A stretch of 64,000 nt of DNA from Myxococcus virescens (GCF_900101905.1 NZ_FNAJ01000012.1:167427-231426), one strand, 5' to 3'; counted from the first letter of the stretch, positions 27,686-36,332 are shown. Notes: generated by a model not told the origin, from the sequence alone. A program made the numbers and translations.

Positions 27686-28399
27686 CTACCGCCGGAGCAG
27701 CACGTACACCGCGCCGGTGCCCCCGTCCTGAGGCCGTGCGCTGGCGAACGCCAGCACCATCCGGCCAATCCGCTTTTCGGACAGCCAGCCCTTGAGCCGC
27801 TCCTTCAGCACGGGAATCTGGTCCTTGGAGTTCAAACCGCGACCGTGGACGACGAGCACGCAGCGCTTCTTCGCGCGGCGGCTGTCACCCAGGAAGCGCT
27901 CCAGCGCGTCGCGCGCCTCGTTCTGTGTCTTCCCGTGCAGGTCCAGCTGTCCCTGGATGGCGAAGTCGCCCCGGCGCAGCGCGCGCAGCAGGTTCCGGTC
28001 GATGCCGGGGCTCGCGCCTTCGATGTACTCATCCGTGCCGGTGAAGTCGAAGTCGCCCTGGCCGGCGACCAGCTCGGAGAGCTGCGCGAGCGCCTCCGCG
28101 TTTTCATCGATGATGGCCGGCAGGCGCGGGTTGGGCGCGGGCGCTTCGCCCCGGTTGGTGAGCTGCTGCACGCCGTCCATGGCGGAGAAGAAGAGGGAGG
28201 CATCGTCCTCCTCGCGGACCTTGGGTGCCTTCGTGGCCCGGGGCGGGGGCGCCGCGGCCTTGCGCTTCGCGACCTCCGCCGCGGCCTTCTCCTGCGCCTC
28301 CTTCTTCTCCTGGTCCTTCAACACCTGGATGGCGGACTTGAAGGGGTTGTTGCTGAAAGCCGCTTCCTTCTTCTTGGGGCCGTTGCGCTGCTGACTCAT
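27686..28399 (-). CDS. Smr-domain protein
   Basis: 237 residues. An N-terminal Lys/Glu/Ala-rich, probably helical region (about 1-60) and a disordered stretch precede a C-terminal Smr domain: LDLHG (152-156), HGRG (185-188) and GGTGAVYVLLRR at the end. The LDxH and HGxG motifs match nuclease-type Smr domains known from MutS2 and stand-alone SmrA/SmrB proteins; SmrB cuts mRNA between collided ribosomes in E. coli. There is no MutS part. The length and architecture resemble bacterial stand-alone Smr proteins of DNA or RNA quality control. Confidence 0.88.
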   Translation of the reverse strand: MSQQRNGPKKKEAAFSNNPFKSAIQVLKDQEKKEAQEKAAAEVAKRKAAAPPPRATKAPKVREEDDASLFFSAMDGVQQLTNRGEAPAPNPRLPAIIDENAEALAQLSELVAGQGDFDFTGTDEYIEGASPGIDRNLLRALRRGDFAIQGQLDLHGKTQNEARDALERFLGDSRRAKKRCVLVVHGRGLNSKDQIPVLKERLKGWLSEKRIGRMVLAFASARPQDGGTGAVYVLLRR

Positions 28400-28450
28400 G
28401 GCGGAAAGTGCGTCCTCGTCGTGGGCGACTGTGAGGGATGTAATCCGGCG

Positions 28451-29272
28451 CTACAGCCCGCGCAGGCGCCGAATCTCTTCGTAGGCGTCGCGGATCTGCT
28501 GGAAGCGACGGGCGGCCTGCTCGGCGGCCTGACGGCCGAGGTGGGCGGATTTGTCGGGGTGGTGCTCCGCGGCGAGCAACCGGAAGGCTCGCTTCACCTC
28601 GACGTCGGTGGCGTCCGGCGTCAGGCCCAGCGCGGCGTAGTGTTCATCCCCGGCGCCCAGGTGCAGGGCGATGATGGCCTGCTCGTCCGCCTCGGAGATG
28701 CCCAGGCCCTCGGCGACGCGGCGCAGGACCTCCCGTTCGGAGCGCTGCATTCCTCCGTCGGCCAGCGCCAGCTCGTAGAGCGTGTCCAGCAGCCGGTGCC
28801 GCTCGGCCGAGGGGAGCTGGGCATGGCAGGCGCTGACGGCCGCGTCCAGGTCGGGCGGGTGGGCCAGGAAGACCTTGAGGTGGCTCCGGACGACCTCCAG
28901 CGCCTCGGGGCCGTAGCCCAGGGTCGTCTGGAAGTAGCGCCGCACCACGCGCACCTCGTCGCGGCGGACCTCGCCATCCGCGTGGGCCACCTCGACGAAC
29001 ACGGCGCACAAGTCACTGGCGAACTGCTCGTAGGGCTCCTCCTCGCGAGGCACGAGCGCCGCCTCCGACGTGGCGTCATGGACGGACGCGTAGGGGGCGT
29101 GGGAGAAGCCGGACAGCGCCTCCGGGTCTTCGGGCGGGAGGGCGTGCTGGGCGTCGTAGTAGCGCCCCGCGAAGCCGCCCGCGATGAGCAGCAGGACAAT
29201 GGCCCAGGGGCTGCCCACGAGCAGCCCCGCCATCAACCCCAGCATTGCTCCCAGAACTGTTCCTGCGCCCAT
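28451..29272 (-). CDS. DjlA-like TerB/J-domain membrane protein
   Basis: 273 residues from ATG 29272; a GTG at 29323 would add 17 polar residues in front of the membrane segment. A glycine-rich hydrophobic segment (about 3-35) anchors the N-terminus. A TerB-like helical domain (about 75-185) contains VEVAHADGEVRRDEVRVV and LALADGGMQRSEREVL. The C-terminus is a J-domain with HPD near 238-240. This is the DjlA plan: a membrane-tethered co-chaperone that recruits DnaK. It is divergent from folD, with their starts about 50 bases apart. Confidence 0.88.
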   Translation of the reverse strand: MGAGTVLGAMLGLMAGLLVGSPWAIVLLLIAGGFAGRYYDAQHALPPEDPEALSGFSHAPYASVHDATSEAALVPREEEPYEQFASDLCAVFVEVAHADGEVRRDEVRVVRRYFQTTLGYGPEALEVVRSHLKVFLAHPPDLDAAVSACHAQLPSAERHRLLDTLYELALADGGMQRSEREVLRRVAEGLGISEADEQAIIALHLGAGDEHYAALGLTPDATDVEVKRAFRLLAAEHHPDKSAHLGRQAAEQAARRFQQIRDAYEEIRRLRGL

Positions 29273-29325
29273 GGCCGACGTTCCGCTCCCTTTCCGGCGG
29301 GGGAGTTTCGCATAGAGTGGCACGG

Positions 29326-30192
29326 GTGAACGCCCAGTTGATGGATGGCAAGGCAGTTGCGGCGCGCGTGCGAGCGGAGGTCAAGGCGGAGGTCGACCGG
29401 CTCAAGCTCGAGCATGGCCTGACGCCGGGGCTGGCCGTGGTGCGCGTGGGGGAGGACCCCGCCTCCAAGGTCTACGTCAATGGGAAGAAGAAGGCCGCGG
29501 AGGAGGTGGGCTTCCGCTCCTGGGAGCTCCACCCGGACGAGGGCATCACCCAGGCGGCGCTGCTGGAGCTCATCCACCAGCTCAATGCGGACCCGGCGGT
29601 GCACGGCATCCTGGTGCAGCTGCCGTTGCCCAGGCACATCGACCCGGACGTCATCATCTCCGCCGTGAAGCCGGAGAAGGACGTGGACGGCTTCCACCCG
29701 CTCAACGCCGGCAACCTGCTGCTGGGCCGGTCCACCACCCGGGCGTGCACGCCCTACGGGGTGATGCGGCTGCTGGAGGAGATTGGCTGCGACCCCGCGG
29801 GCAAGCGGGCGGTGGTGGTGGGGCGCAGCAACATCGTGGGCAAGCCCATGGCGCTGATGCTGCTCCAGAAGAACGCCACGGTGACCATCTGCCACAGCAA
29901 GAGCGACCTGCGCCGGGAAGTGGAGGGCGCGGACATCCTGGTGGTGGCGGTAGGCGTGGCCGAGCTGGTGAAGGGCGCGTGGATCAAGCCCGGCGCGGTG
30001 GTGATTGACGTGGGGATGAATCGCAAGCCGGACGGCAAGCTCGTGGGCGACGTGGAGTTCGCGGCCTCCGCCGAGCGCGCGTCGTTCATCACCCCCGTGC
30101 CCGGTGGCGTGGGGCCCATGACCATCGCCATGCTGATGCGCAACACGCTCGACGCGGCCGTCCGCTACGGCCTGGTGCCTGTCGTCAAGTAG
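29326..30192 (+). CDS. folD: FolD, methylenetetrahydrofolate dehydrogenase/cyclohydrolase
   Basis: 288 residues from GTG 29326 (MNAQLMDGKAVA); ATG 29341 is possible. Family motifs are YVNGKKKAAEEVG with the catalytic lysine, QLPLPRHID, DVDGFHPLNAGNL, VVGRSNIVGKPMA and the C-terminal PVPGGVGPMTIAML. The bifunctional cytosolic enzyme interconverts 5,10-methylene-, methenyl- and formyl-tetrahydrofolate using NADP, linking to metF, trmFO and gcvT in this window. The last 28 bases overlap the end of the convergent methyltransferase gene. Confidence 0.96.
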   Translation: MNAQLMDGKAVAARVRAEVKAEVDRLKLEHGLTPGLAVVRVGEDPASKVYVNGKKKAAEEVGFRSWELHPDEGITQAALLELIHQLNADPAVHGILVQLPLPRHIDPDVIISAVKPEKDVDGFHPLNAGNLLLGRSTTRACTPYGVMRLLEEIGCDPAGKRAVVVGRSNIVGKPMALMLLQKNATVTICHSKSDLRREVEGADILVVAVGVAELVKGAWIKPGAVVIDVGMNRKPDGKLVGDVEFAASAERASFITPVPGGVGPMTIAMLMRNTLDAAVRYGLVPVVK

Positions 30193-30974
30193 GCCGTGAG
30201 GGTGACGCGCTGGGGCCCCGGTCCCAGCTCCGCCTGCGCGTACTCGTGCATGGACCAGAGCAGCGGCTCCCACTGCGCGCCCAGCGCCCTGCGCGCCAGC
30301 ATGACGGGCGCGCTGGAGCGGGTGGTGGCATCCACCATGGCCGCCGTGGACGGGTAGTCGATGGTGCCTTCCACTTCGTTCACCGTGACGTGGGTGAAGC
30401 CCGCGCTGGACATCTCTCGCTGACAGGTGTCGGGGTCGGACAGGGGGATGGCGCCCGGCTGCGATGGCTTCGCGCCCAGCTGCTCCCAGAGGCGCGTGTA
30501 CACGGCGCGCAGCTCTTTCGAGCGCTCGAAGGGCGTCCAACTGGACACGACGGCCCGGCCGCCCGGCTTCAGGACCCGGTGAAGCTCCTGGAAGCCACGC
30601 GCCCGGTCCGGGAAGAACATCAGGCCGAACATGGAGAAGGCGGCGTCGAACGCGTTCGCCTCGAAGGGCAGCGCCATGCCGTCACCCTCCAGGATGTCGA
30701 TGTCGAGCTTCGCCTCCACGGTCCGGGCGCGCAGGGCGGCGATCATCTCCGGGGAGAAATCCACCGCCGTGACGCGGGCGCCGTCGCGCGCGGCGAGCAG
30801 CGCGAGCGTGCCCGGCCCCGTGGCGACGTCCACGACACACGTCCCTTGCACCACGCCGGCCCGGAGCAGGGCATCCCTGGAGAACGTCTCGAAGGTGGGC
30901 ATCAGCTCGCGCACGTACTCCGGCGCCACCAGGTTCCAGGCCTCGGGTTGGGCAAGGGGCGAGACGGCGGACAT
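30165..30974 (-). CDS. Class I SAM-dependent methyltransferase
   Basis: 269 residues from ATG 30974 (MSAVSPLAQPEAWNLVAPEY). SAM-binding motifs are VVDVATGPGTLALLAA (motif I, near 50-65), VTAVDFSPEMI (motif II), ILEGDGMALPF, and the later LHRVLKPGGRAVVSSWTP. The layout is that of Methyltransf_11/25 enzymes such as UbiE-like and small-molecule methylases; the substrate is not predictable. Its C-terminal codons lie within the last 28 bases of folD on the other strand, an unusually long convergent overlap. Confidence 0.9.
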   Translation of the reverse strand: MSAVSPLAQPEAWNLVAPEYVRELMPTFETFSRDALLRAGVVQGTCVVDVATGPGTLALLAARDGARVTAVDFSPEMIAALRARTVEAKLDIDILEGDGMALPFEANAFDAAFSMFGLMFFPDRARGFQELHRVLKPGGRAVVSSWTPFERSKELRAVYTRLWEQLGAKPSQPGAIPLSDPDTCQREMSSAGFTHVTVNEVEGTIDYPSTAAMVDATTRSSAPVMLARRALGAQWEPLLWSMHEYAQAELGPGPQRVTLTAYLTTGTRP

Positions 30975-31158
30975 GGGGGCTCCTGGACGTGGGGGCTCGG
31001 CATGGCCCGGTTCCCGTGGAAGCCTGCACGGCGGGGCCTGAAGGCGCAATTTTGTTGCGACAGGCAGGGCCCCCAGCGTTTCCGCGGCGTGCGTCCGCTG
31101 TACGCGCGCTCGGGCGTTGTCCTAGCGTGCTTCGCCTCACCGTGGGGGAGGCGGCACC

Positions 31159-32109
31159 ATGCCGAGTCGCGAGGAGCAGATCGCCGGGGGAATCTACGGA
31201 GTGCTGGTGGGGGATGCCTTGGGCGTGCCCTACGAGTTCCACGCACCCGAGCGGATTCCACCGCCCGAGGCCATCGACTTCCAGCCGCCCGAGGGCTTCC
31301 AGCGCGCGCATGACGGGGTTCCGCCGGGGACCTGGTCCGATGATGGCGCGCATGCGCTGTGCCTGCTGGACTCGTTGCTCTTCCAGGGTCGATTGGACCC
31401 AGAAGACCTGGGCCGCCGTTTGGTGAACTGGCTGGAGTGGGGCTACCTCGCGGTGGATGGCCAGGTGTTCGACGTGGGCATCCAGACACGCACGGCCCTG
31501 GCCTCGGTCCACGCAGGGACGCCCGCGCTGATGGCCGGCCCCAAGGGCGAACGAGACAACGGCAATGGCTCGTTGATGCGCGTGCTGCCATTGGCGCTCT
31601 GGCATTCAGGCCATGACGCGAAGCTCGCCTCGGACGCGATGACTCAGTCTCGCGTCACGCATGGACACATGCGCTCCCAGGTGTGCTGTGCGCTGTATTG
31701 CTTGTGGGCCCGCCGCATCCTCCAGGGCGCGCGTGCTTCGGATGCATGGACGGACGCGGTGGAGACGTTCCGCAAGCTGTATCCCGAAGGCTTCGAGGCT
31801 CGCACTGAGCTGGACACGCAGGTCCTGCCGCCGGGCTGGGAGGCGATTCGAGGCACGGGCACGGGCTACGTGGTGGATTGCCTGCGCTCCGCGCGCCAGT
31901 GCGTGGTCGAGCACGACACCTACGCACAGGTGGTGAAGGCCGCGGTGCGCCTGGGCCGGGATACCGACACCACCGCGGCGGTGGCGGGAGGTATCGCTGG
32001 GCTCATCCACGGCGTGAATGGCATCCCGGCGCGTTGGCGTGAGTCGTTGCGCGGGGGCGAGTTGTTACATCCCATGTTGCAGAAGCTGCTCAAGTGCGCC
32101 GTGCGGTGA
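31159..32109 (+). CDS. ADP-ribosylglycohydrolase (DraG/ARH family)
   Basis: 316 residues, with GGGGAGG a few bases upstream. The family metal-binding motifs are present: GDALGVPYEFH near residue 21, WSDDGAHA (normally TDDT; here SDDG), and the C-terminal GRDTDTTAAVAGGIAGL (normally GGDTDT). These residues hold two magnesium ions that activate water to cleave ADP-ribose from arginine or related linkages. The first metal motif is a conservative variant. Targets are unknown and no ADP-ribosyltransferase is adjacent. The family also contains enzymes on free ADP-ribose derivatives. Confidence 0.85.
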   Translation: MPSREEQIAGGIYGVLVGDALGVPYEFHAPERIPPPEAIDFQPPEGFQRAHDGVPPGTWSDDGAHALCLLDSLLFQGRLDPEDLGRRLVNWLEWGYLAVDGQVFDVGIQTRTALASVHAGTPALMAGPKGERDNGNGSLMRVLPLALWHSGHDAKLASDAMTQSRVTHGHMRSQVCCALYCLWARRILQGARASDAWTDAVETFRKLYPEGFEARTELDTQVLPPGWEAIRGTGTGYVVDCLRSARQCVVEHDTYAQVVKAAVRLGRDTDTTAAVAGGIAGLIHGVNGIPARWRESLRGGELLHPMLQKLLKCAVR

Positions 32110-32134
32110 GCTTGACCCGGCTTTGTCCCCACAG

Positions 32135-32335
32135 ATGCAGACATGGACCCTGAGCGCGCCCGCGCGTTTGGCGAGTGTCGTGCCGGGCAGCGACCAGGTC
32201 TGTGTGAGCGCCGTGCCGACCTCGGAGACGCAGGGGTCGGACGCTGGCCCGTCCACGCCCGCCCAGAGTCAGCCCGTGTACGTGTTGCTGGCCCCTCCGG
32301 GGCAGCAGATGATGGACACCATGCCTACCCCCTGA
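32135..32335 (+). CDS. Possible small protein or remnant
   Basis: A 66-codon frame (MQTWTLSAPARL...) ends at TGA 32333-32335. Composition is Pro/Ser/Thr-rich, with no signal, motif or clear ribosome site. It might be a short secreted or disordered protein or a decayed gene end. I list it because it is the only plausible coding sequence in the 527-base gap before the histidine kinase. Support is weak. Confidence 0.2.
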   Translation: MQTWTLSAPARLASVVPGSDQVCVSAVPTSETQGSDAGPSTPAQSQPVYVLLAPPGQQMMDTMPTP

Positions 32336-32389
32336 CACATGCCTCGGTTGTTCGACGCTTGTTCAATCCCTGTCGATGGAACGAGCGGG

Positions 32390-32412
32390 TGACGGTGTGT
32401 TTCACACCGTCA
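32390..32412. repeat. Perfect 10-bp inverted repeat upstream of the histidine kinase
   Basis: TGACGGTGTG (32390-32399), TTT, then CACACCGTCA (32403-32412). No T-run follows, so it could be an operator or a transcript-end hairpin in the gap before the kinase gene. Confidence 0.5.
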
Positions 32413-32443
32413 TCAACGAGCCCCGAGGGCAAGTTGCATGTTT

Positions 32444-32472
32444 TTGTTGGAACAGTCTGCTTATTCCGACAA
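32444..32472. promoter_or_regulatory. Spaced inverted repeat in an AT-rich patch, possible operator
   Basis: TTGTTGGAA (32444-32452) and TTCCGACAA (32464-32472) are inverted copies with one mismatch, centres 20 bases apart (two helical turns). The surrounding 32430-32510 is clearly more AT-rich than the coding flanks, as expected for a promoter region. Apart from these two repeats I see nothing else in 32336-32636. Confidence 0.35.
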
Positions 32473-32636
32473 GTTTGGATTGCCAGGGGTGTGTAAGGGG
32501 ATAGGATGGCGACTCATCCGGGGGGGCCGGTATGGCCGGGGTGAGTCACGCAATGATTGACCAGGATGTGGGCGCGCCTGTGCTTCGGGGGCGATTCGGC
32601 CATACACGCGGGGAGAACGTGCGGACGGAGGGTACC

Positions 32637-34076
32637 GTGTCAACGGAGACTTCCGGCAACATGGTGCTCACACGTGGGGTCGACGCGCTGGAGGTGCGGG
32701 TGGAGGCACTGCTCGGCGAGCACCTGGAGGCCGTGCGACGGCGGGTGGACTCTCGCTTCGCCGTGCTGATGGTGGGGCAGTGGCTGGTCGCCATCGCGGT
32801 GGCGGCGGTGCTGTCGCCCTTCGCCTGGCAGGGGACGTCGCGGGTGGTGCATCCCCATCTGCACGTGGCGGTGGTGCTGGGGGGCCTGCTGTCCGCCTTC
32901 CCGCTGGTGCTGGTGCGGCTGCGAGCCGGGGACGTCGTCACGCGGCACGTGGTGGCGGTAGCGCAGATGCTCTGGGCCGCGCTCTTCATCCACCTGACGG
33001 GCGGCCGCATCGAAACGCACTTCTATGTGTTCGGCTCGCTGGCCTTCCTGGCCTTCTACCGGGACCCGGCCGTGATGGCGACCGCCACCGTCACGGCGGT
33101 GCTGGAGCACTGCCTGCGCGGCATCTGGTGGCCAGAGTCCATCTTCGGCGTGTCGAATCCCGCGTGGTGGCGCTTCCTGGAACACTCCTTCTGGATGGTG
33201 TTCGTCAACGGGGTGCTGGTGATTGCGTGCCGCGAGACGCTGGGGGAGATGCGGCGCGTGGCGGTGCAGCAGGTGTTGCTGGAGGGCGCGTACGCGAACG
33301 AGCGCGTGGACCATGAGCACGCGCTGGCACGCGTGCGCCGGGAGATGAGCTCCTACCGTGAGCAGGCCGCGCGGGTGGAGAAGCTGGCGGCGGTGGGGCG
33401 GATGACGGCGACGGTGAGCCACGAGCTGCGCAACCCGCTGGCCGCGGCCCGCACCGCCAACGCCGTGGTCGTCCGTCACCTGCGCAAGCTGGACGTGACG
33501 CTGGCGGACCAGCGGCTCCAGCGCTTCCTGGAAATCATCGAGCGCGAGCTGGCGGTGTGTTCACGCATCTCCTCCGAGCTGCTGGACTTCGCCCGCGAGC
33601 GTCCGTTGGAGCTGCGGCCCTGCTCGCTGCACGCGTTGATGGAGGAGGTGCTGGACGTGGTGCCGGGCCGCGAAGGCGTGCGCATCCAGAACAGCGTCCC
33701 CCTCTCGCTGGAGTCGCCCTGGGTGGACCGGGAGCTGCTGCGCAAGGTGCTCATCAACCTGGTGCAGAACGCGGTGGAGGCCATGCCCGCGGGCCGTCTG
33801 GGCCGGGTGGACGTGTTCGCCGAAGGCGGCAATGGCAGCGCCTTCATCATCCGCGTGTCCGACAACGGCATGGGCATCCCGGAGGCGATGCAGGAGCGCA
33901 TCTTCGAGCCGCTCTTCACGACGAAGCCCGCGGGCACGGGCCTGGGACTGTCAGTCGTGGCCAGCACGGTGCGGCAGCACGGCGGCACCCTGAGCGTGGA
34001 GAGCCGGGAAGGGGAGGGCAGCGTCTTCACCCTCTGCCTCCCGGCGGGTTGCCCCGCCGCCGAGGTCGCCCTCTAG
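32637..34076 (+). CDS. Orphan membrane sensor histidine kinase
   Basis: About 479 residues from GTG 32637, chosen because GGAGGG lies just upstream; ATG 32532 would add 35 polar residues. The N-terminal part has about five to six membrane helices and contains GGRIETHFYVFGSLAFLAFYRD, a pattern I know from other myxobacterial and planctomycete signalling proteins. Then comes a coiled coil (ARVRREMSSYREQAARVEK) and a HisKA box SHELRNPL with phospho-His262. The ATPase region has N box LINLVQNAVEAM, G1 DNGMGIP, F box EPLFTTK and G2 GTGLGLSVV. No response regulator is adjacent. The stop shares three bases with the convergent DUF2378 gene. Confidence 0.88.
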   Translation: MSTETSGNMVLTRGVDALEVRVEALLGEHLEAVRRRVDSRFAVLMVGQWLVAIAVAAVLSPFAWQGTSRVVHPHLHVAVVLGGLLSAFPLVLVRLRAGDVVTRHVVAVAQMLWAALFIHLTGGRIETHFYVFGSLAFLAFYRDPAVMATATVTAVLEHCLRGIWWPESIFGVSNPAWWRFLEHSFWMVFVNGVLVIACRETLGEMRRVAVQQVLLEGAYANERVDHEHALARVRREMSSYREQAARVEKLAAVGRMTATVSHELRNPLAAARTANAVVVRHLRKLDVTLADQRLQRFLEIIERELAVCSRISSELLDFARERPLELRPCSLHALMEEVLDVVPGREGVRIQNSVPLSLESPWVDRELLRKVLINLVQNAVEAMPAGRLGRVDVFAEGGNGSAFIIRVSDNGMGIPEAMQERIFEPLFTTKPAGTGLGLSVVASTVRQHGGTLSVESREGEGSVFTLCLPAGCPAAEVAL

Positions 34077-34684
34077 CTCCAGGACACCTCGTACTCGCCA
34101 TCCAGCAGGCCCGTGGCACGCCCGCGGATGTGCGTGTCGCGGGCGCCAATGGCGGCCAGCGCCGCGCGGAGCACGCCCTCGTGGTAGCTGTGCGGCATGA
34201 AGTCGCGGAACATGGTGAGGCGGCCCTGGCGCTCGCCCAGCCACTCCACGTCCCGCTCGCCGTAGCTGACGGCGGTGCTGTAGCCGGACGGCAGGTTGCT
34301 GACGAGCCGGCGCGGGCAGCCCCCGGACAATGCCAGGAAGCTGCGCCCCACCACGGTGCTCAGGAAGTCCTGCGCGGACCGGGCGCCAATGGTCCGCATG
34401 GCCGGCTCGAAGCCGCCCAGCCGCGGCGCCAGCAACCCCGCGGCGCTGAAGGACAGCCGCAGGAAGCTGGTGATGGGGTACAGGAAGAAGGGCACGAAGG
34501 CGCGCTCGCGCGAGGCCGCCAGGCACCGCGCCGCGGCGGCTTCCCCCGCCTCCTTCCGGACCACGTCCAGCGCCCCCAGGAAGAACATGCCCCGGGCGCG
34601 GTCCTTCTCCTCCGCGCGGCTCAGCCGCCGAGCCAGCTCCGTCAAAGGTTCAGGCGTTTCCCGCTCGACCTCAAACGCAATCAT
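34073..34684 (-). CDS. DUF2378 (TIGR02265) Myxococcus paralogue
   Basis: 203 residues from ATG 34684. Sequence features such as ARGMFFLGALDVVRKEAG, PFFLYPITSFLRL, and GGCPRRLVSNLPSGYSTAVSYGERDVEW followed by a segment ending in LLDGEYEVSWS match TIGR02265/DUF2378, a family expanded in Myxococcus with no defined function. It is soluble, with no signal. It lies convergent to the histidine kinase, sharing the CTAG that contains both stop codons. Upstream, GAAAGTG occurs twice 18 bases apart (34743, 34761), a possible regulatory repeat. Confidence 0.85.
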   Translation of the reverse strand: MIAFEVERETPEPLTELARRLSRAEEKDRARGMFFLGALDVVRKEAGEAAAARCLAASRERAFVPFFLYPITSFLRLSFSAAGLLAPRLGGFEPAMRTIGARSAQDFLSTVVGRSFLALSGGCPRRLVSNLPSGYSTAVSYGERDVEWLGERQGRLTMFRDFMPHSYHEGVLRAALAAIGARDTHIRGRATGLLDGEYEVSWS

Positions 34685-34904
34685 GGCCACCCCTGCGCTG
34701 GGAGGCGGCACTCGACGTGCGCGCCCCTCCTTGTGTGGCTACGAAAGTGAGGGAAACCGAGAAAGTGTGAAAGCCCGCACCGCTGCAACCCCGGGGCAGG
34801 GGGAGCGCCATTGGTGAACAGAGTGGGCGCTGCGTCAGAGGGAGCGCCGGGCTCCAGATGCCGGGAGGCGTGGCCGCGGGCGGTGTGGCCTGAACATCAA
34901 TTCA

Positions 34905-34932
34905 CGGCGGTTGGCCGACGCTCCAACCGCCG
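34905..34932 (-). terminator. Stem-loop after metF and its downstream membrane gene
   Basis: CGGCGGTTGG (34905-34914) and CCAACCGCCG (34923-34932) form a perfect 10-bp stem with an 8-base loop, 13 bases beyond the minus-strand stop at 34945. The T-tract is poor on the minus strand (TGAATTGATG), so the call is moderate. The rest of 34685-34904 holds only the GAAAGTG repeats noted above. Confidence 0.55.
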
Positions 34933-34944
34933 CGTTTTGAACGC

Positions 34945-35367
34945 TCAGGCCTGGAAGGCTTCGCGGACCCCGTCGCGACGCAAGGTGAAGAGCATCCACA
35001 CGGCCACCGGGACGCCAATGACGCAACCGGGTGACAGGATGTAGAGCGCGGTGATGCCGCCCACCGTGGCCAGTCCGTAGCCCTTCAGGTTGAGCGCGCT
35101 GATGGCGCCCCAGGCGGACAGCACCCCGCAGAGGATGCCCACCAGCAGCATCAGCGCCAGCGTGGGCGACAGCTCCAGCGTGGACGCCTCCGCGCCCGCG
35201 GGGACGAAGGGCGAGGTCACCTTCAGCGCCGCCAGCACGAAACCGGCGATGTTGTAGATGACGTTCAGCACGCCCACGCACAGCAGGAAGAAGGCGGGCG
35301 GACGGATGATGTTGAGGACCTTGCTACGCGGGTCGCTTGGGGGCAGGTGGATTCCAGGGCCACTCAT
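34945..35367 (-). CDS. Small membrane protein downstream of metF
   Basis: 140 residues. The start ATG 35367 overlaps the metF stop (ATGA), implying coupled translation. Four hydrophobic stretches (about 22-48, 70-92, 96-115 and 116-132) suggest three or four membrane helices, with a short polar N-terminus and a C-terminal RRDGVREAFQA tail. I recognise no family and no link to folate metabolism besides the operon. Confidence 0.72.
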   Translation of the reverse strand: MSGPGIHLPPSDPRSKVLNIIRPPAFFLLCVGVLNVIYNIAGFVLAALKVTSPFVPAGAEASTLELSPTLALMLLVGILCGVLSAWGAISALNLKGYGLATVGGITALYILSPGCVIGVPVAVWMLFTLRRDGVREAFQA

Positions 35368-36236
35368 GAACGGGCTCGCAGTGCGCTCACGATCATCCGC
35401 GTCGCCGGGGACTTGTTGAGCGTGTAGAAGTGGATGCCAGGCACGCCGCGCGACAGCAGCTCCATGCACTGCACCGTCGCATGGGCCACGCCGAGCTGGG
35501 CCATGGCCTCCGGGTTGTCCTTCACCCGCTCGAGCTGCAACGCCAGGCGCATGGGCACGGTGGCTCCGCACAGGCGCGTGAATCGTTGGATCTGCTCGTA
35601 GTTGGTGATGGGCATGATGCCGGGGACGATGGGGACGTTGATGCCCGCGCGGCGCGCCCGCTCCACGAAGTCGAAGTAGAACGCGTTGTCGAAGAAGAGC
35701 TGCGTCACCACGAAGTCCAGGCCGGCATCCACCTTGGCCTTGAGATGACGCAGGTCGTCGTCACGGGAGGGCGTCTCCACGTGGCCCTCCGGATAGCACG
35801 CTCCCCCGAGGCAGAAGTTGAAATCCTCTTCTCGGATGAATCGCACCATCTCCGATGCGTAGCGGAAACCCCCGGGCGCGGGCTCGAAGACGGTCTGGCC
35901 CTTGGGGGGGTCTCCGCGCAGCACCAGGATGTTGTCCACCTTCGCGGCGGACAGGCGCTCCAGCACGGTGCGCAGCTCCGCCGGGGAGTGCCCCCCGCAC
36001 GTCAGGTGCGCCATCGCCTCGATGCCCGCCTCCTGCTTGATGCGCAGCACCAACTCCACCGTCTTCGCCCGCGTGCTGCCCCCCGCGCCTTCCGTCACGG
36101 AGACGAAACCCGGCTGCAGGGTCGCCAGGTCTTCCAGCGCCTTGAGCAGGTTCGCCTCGCCCTCGTCCGTCCGGGGCGGGAAGAACTCGAAGGAGAAGCA
36201 CGGGTCGGAAGGATTCAACCGATTACGAATCTTCAT
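35364..36236 (-). CDS. metF: MetF, 5,10-methylenetetrahydrofolate reductase
   Basis: 290 residues from ATG 36236. The TIM-barrel flavoenzyme motifs are FSFEFFPPRTDEGEANL (with the catalytic Glu), SVTEGAGGSTR, HLTCGGHSPAEL, LVLRGDPPKG, TQLFFDNAFYFDFV and PGIMPI. It reduces methylene-THF to methyl-THF with NADH, feeding methionine synthesis. It is divergent from gcvT, with 96 bases between start codons, so the folate-charging glycine cleavage system and this folate-draining enzyme may share a control region. Confidence 0.96.
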   Translation of the reverse strand: MKIRNRLNPSDPCFSFEFFPPRTDEGEANLLKALEDLATLQPGFVSVTEGAGGSTRAKTVELVLRIKQEAGIEAMAHLTCGGHSPAELRTVLERLSAAKVDNILVLRGDPPKGQTVFEPAPGGFRYASEMVRFIREEDFNFCLGGACYPEGHVETPSRDDDLRHLKAKVDAGLDFVVTQLFFDNAFYFDFVERARRAGINVPIVPGIMPITNYEQIQRFTRLCGATVPMRLALQLERVKDNPEAMAQLGVAHATVQCMELLSRGVPGIHFYTLNKSPATRMIVSALRARS

Positions 36237-36332
36237 GTCGGCCCCAGTGTAGACGCTCCGCGTCGTCCTTGATCGGGCAAGTCTCGCGGCTATAGTCCGC
36301 GCCGTTTTCCACACCCCTCCAGGAGAATGAAG

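Noticed and set aside
36237..36332. Glycine riboswitch before gcvT
   Set aside because: The gap is only 96 bases and no tandem aptamer or conserved core is visible.
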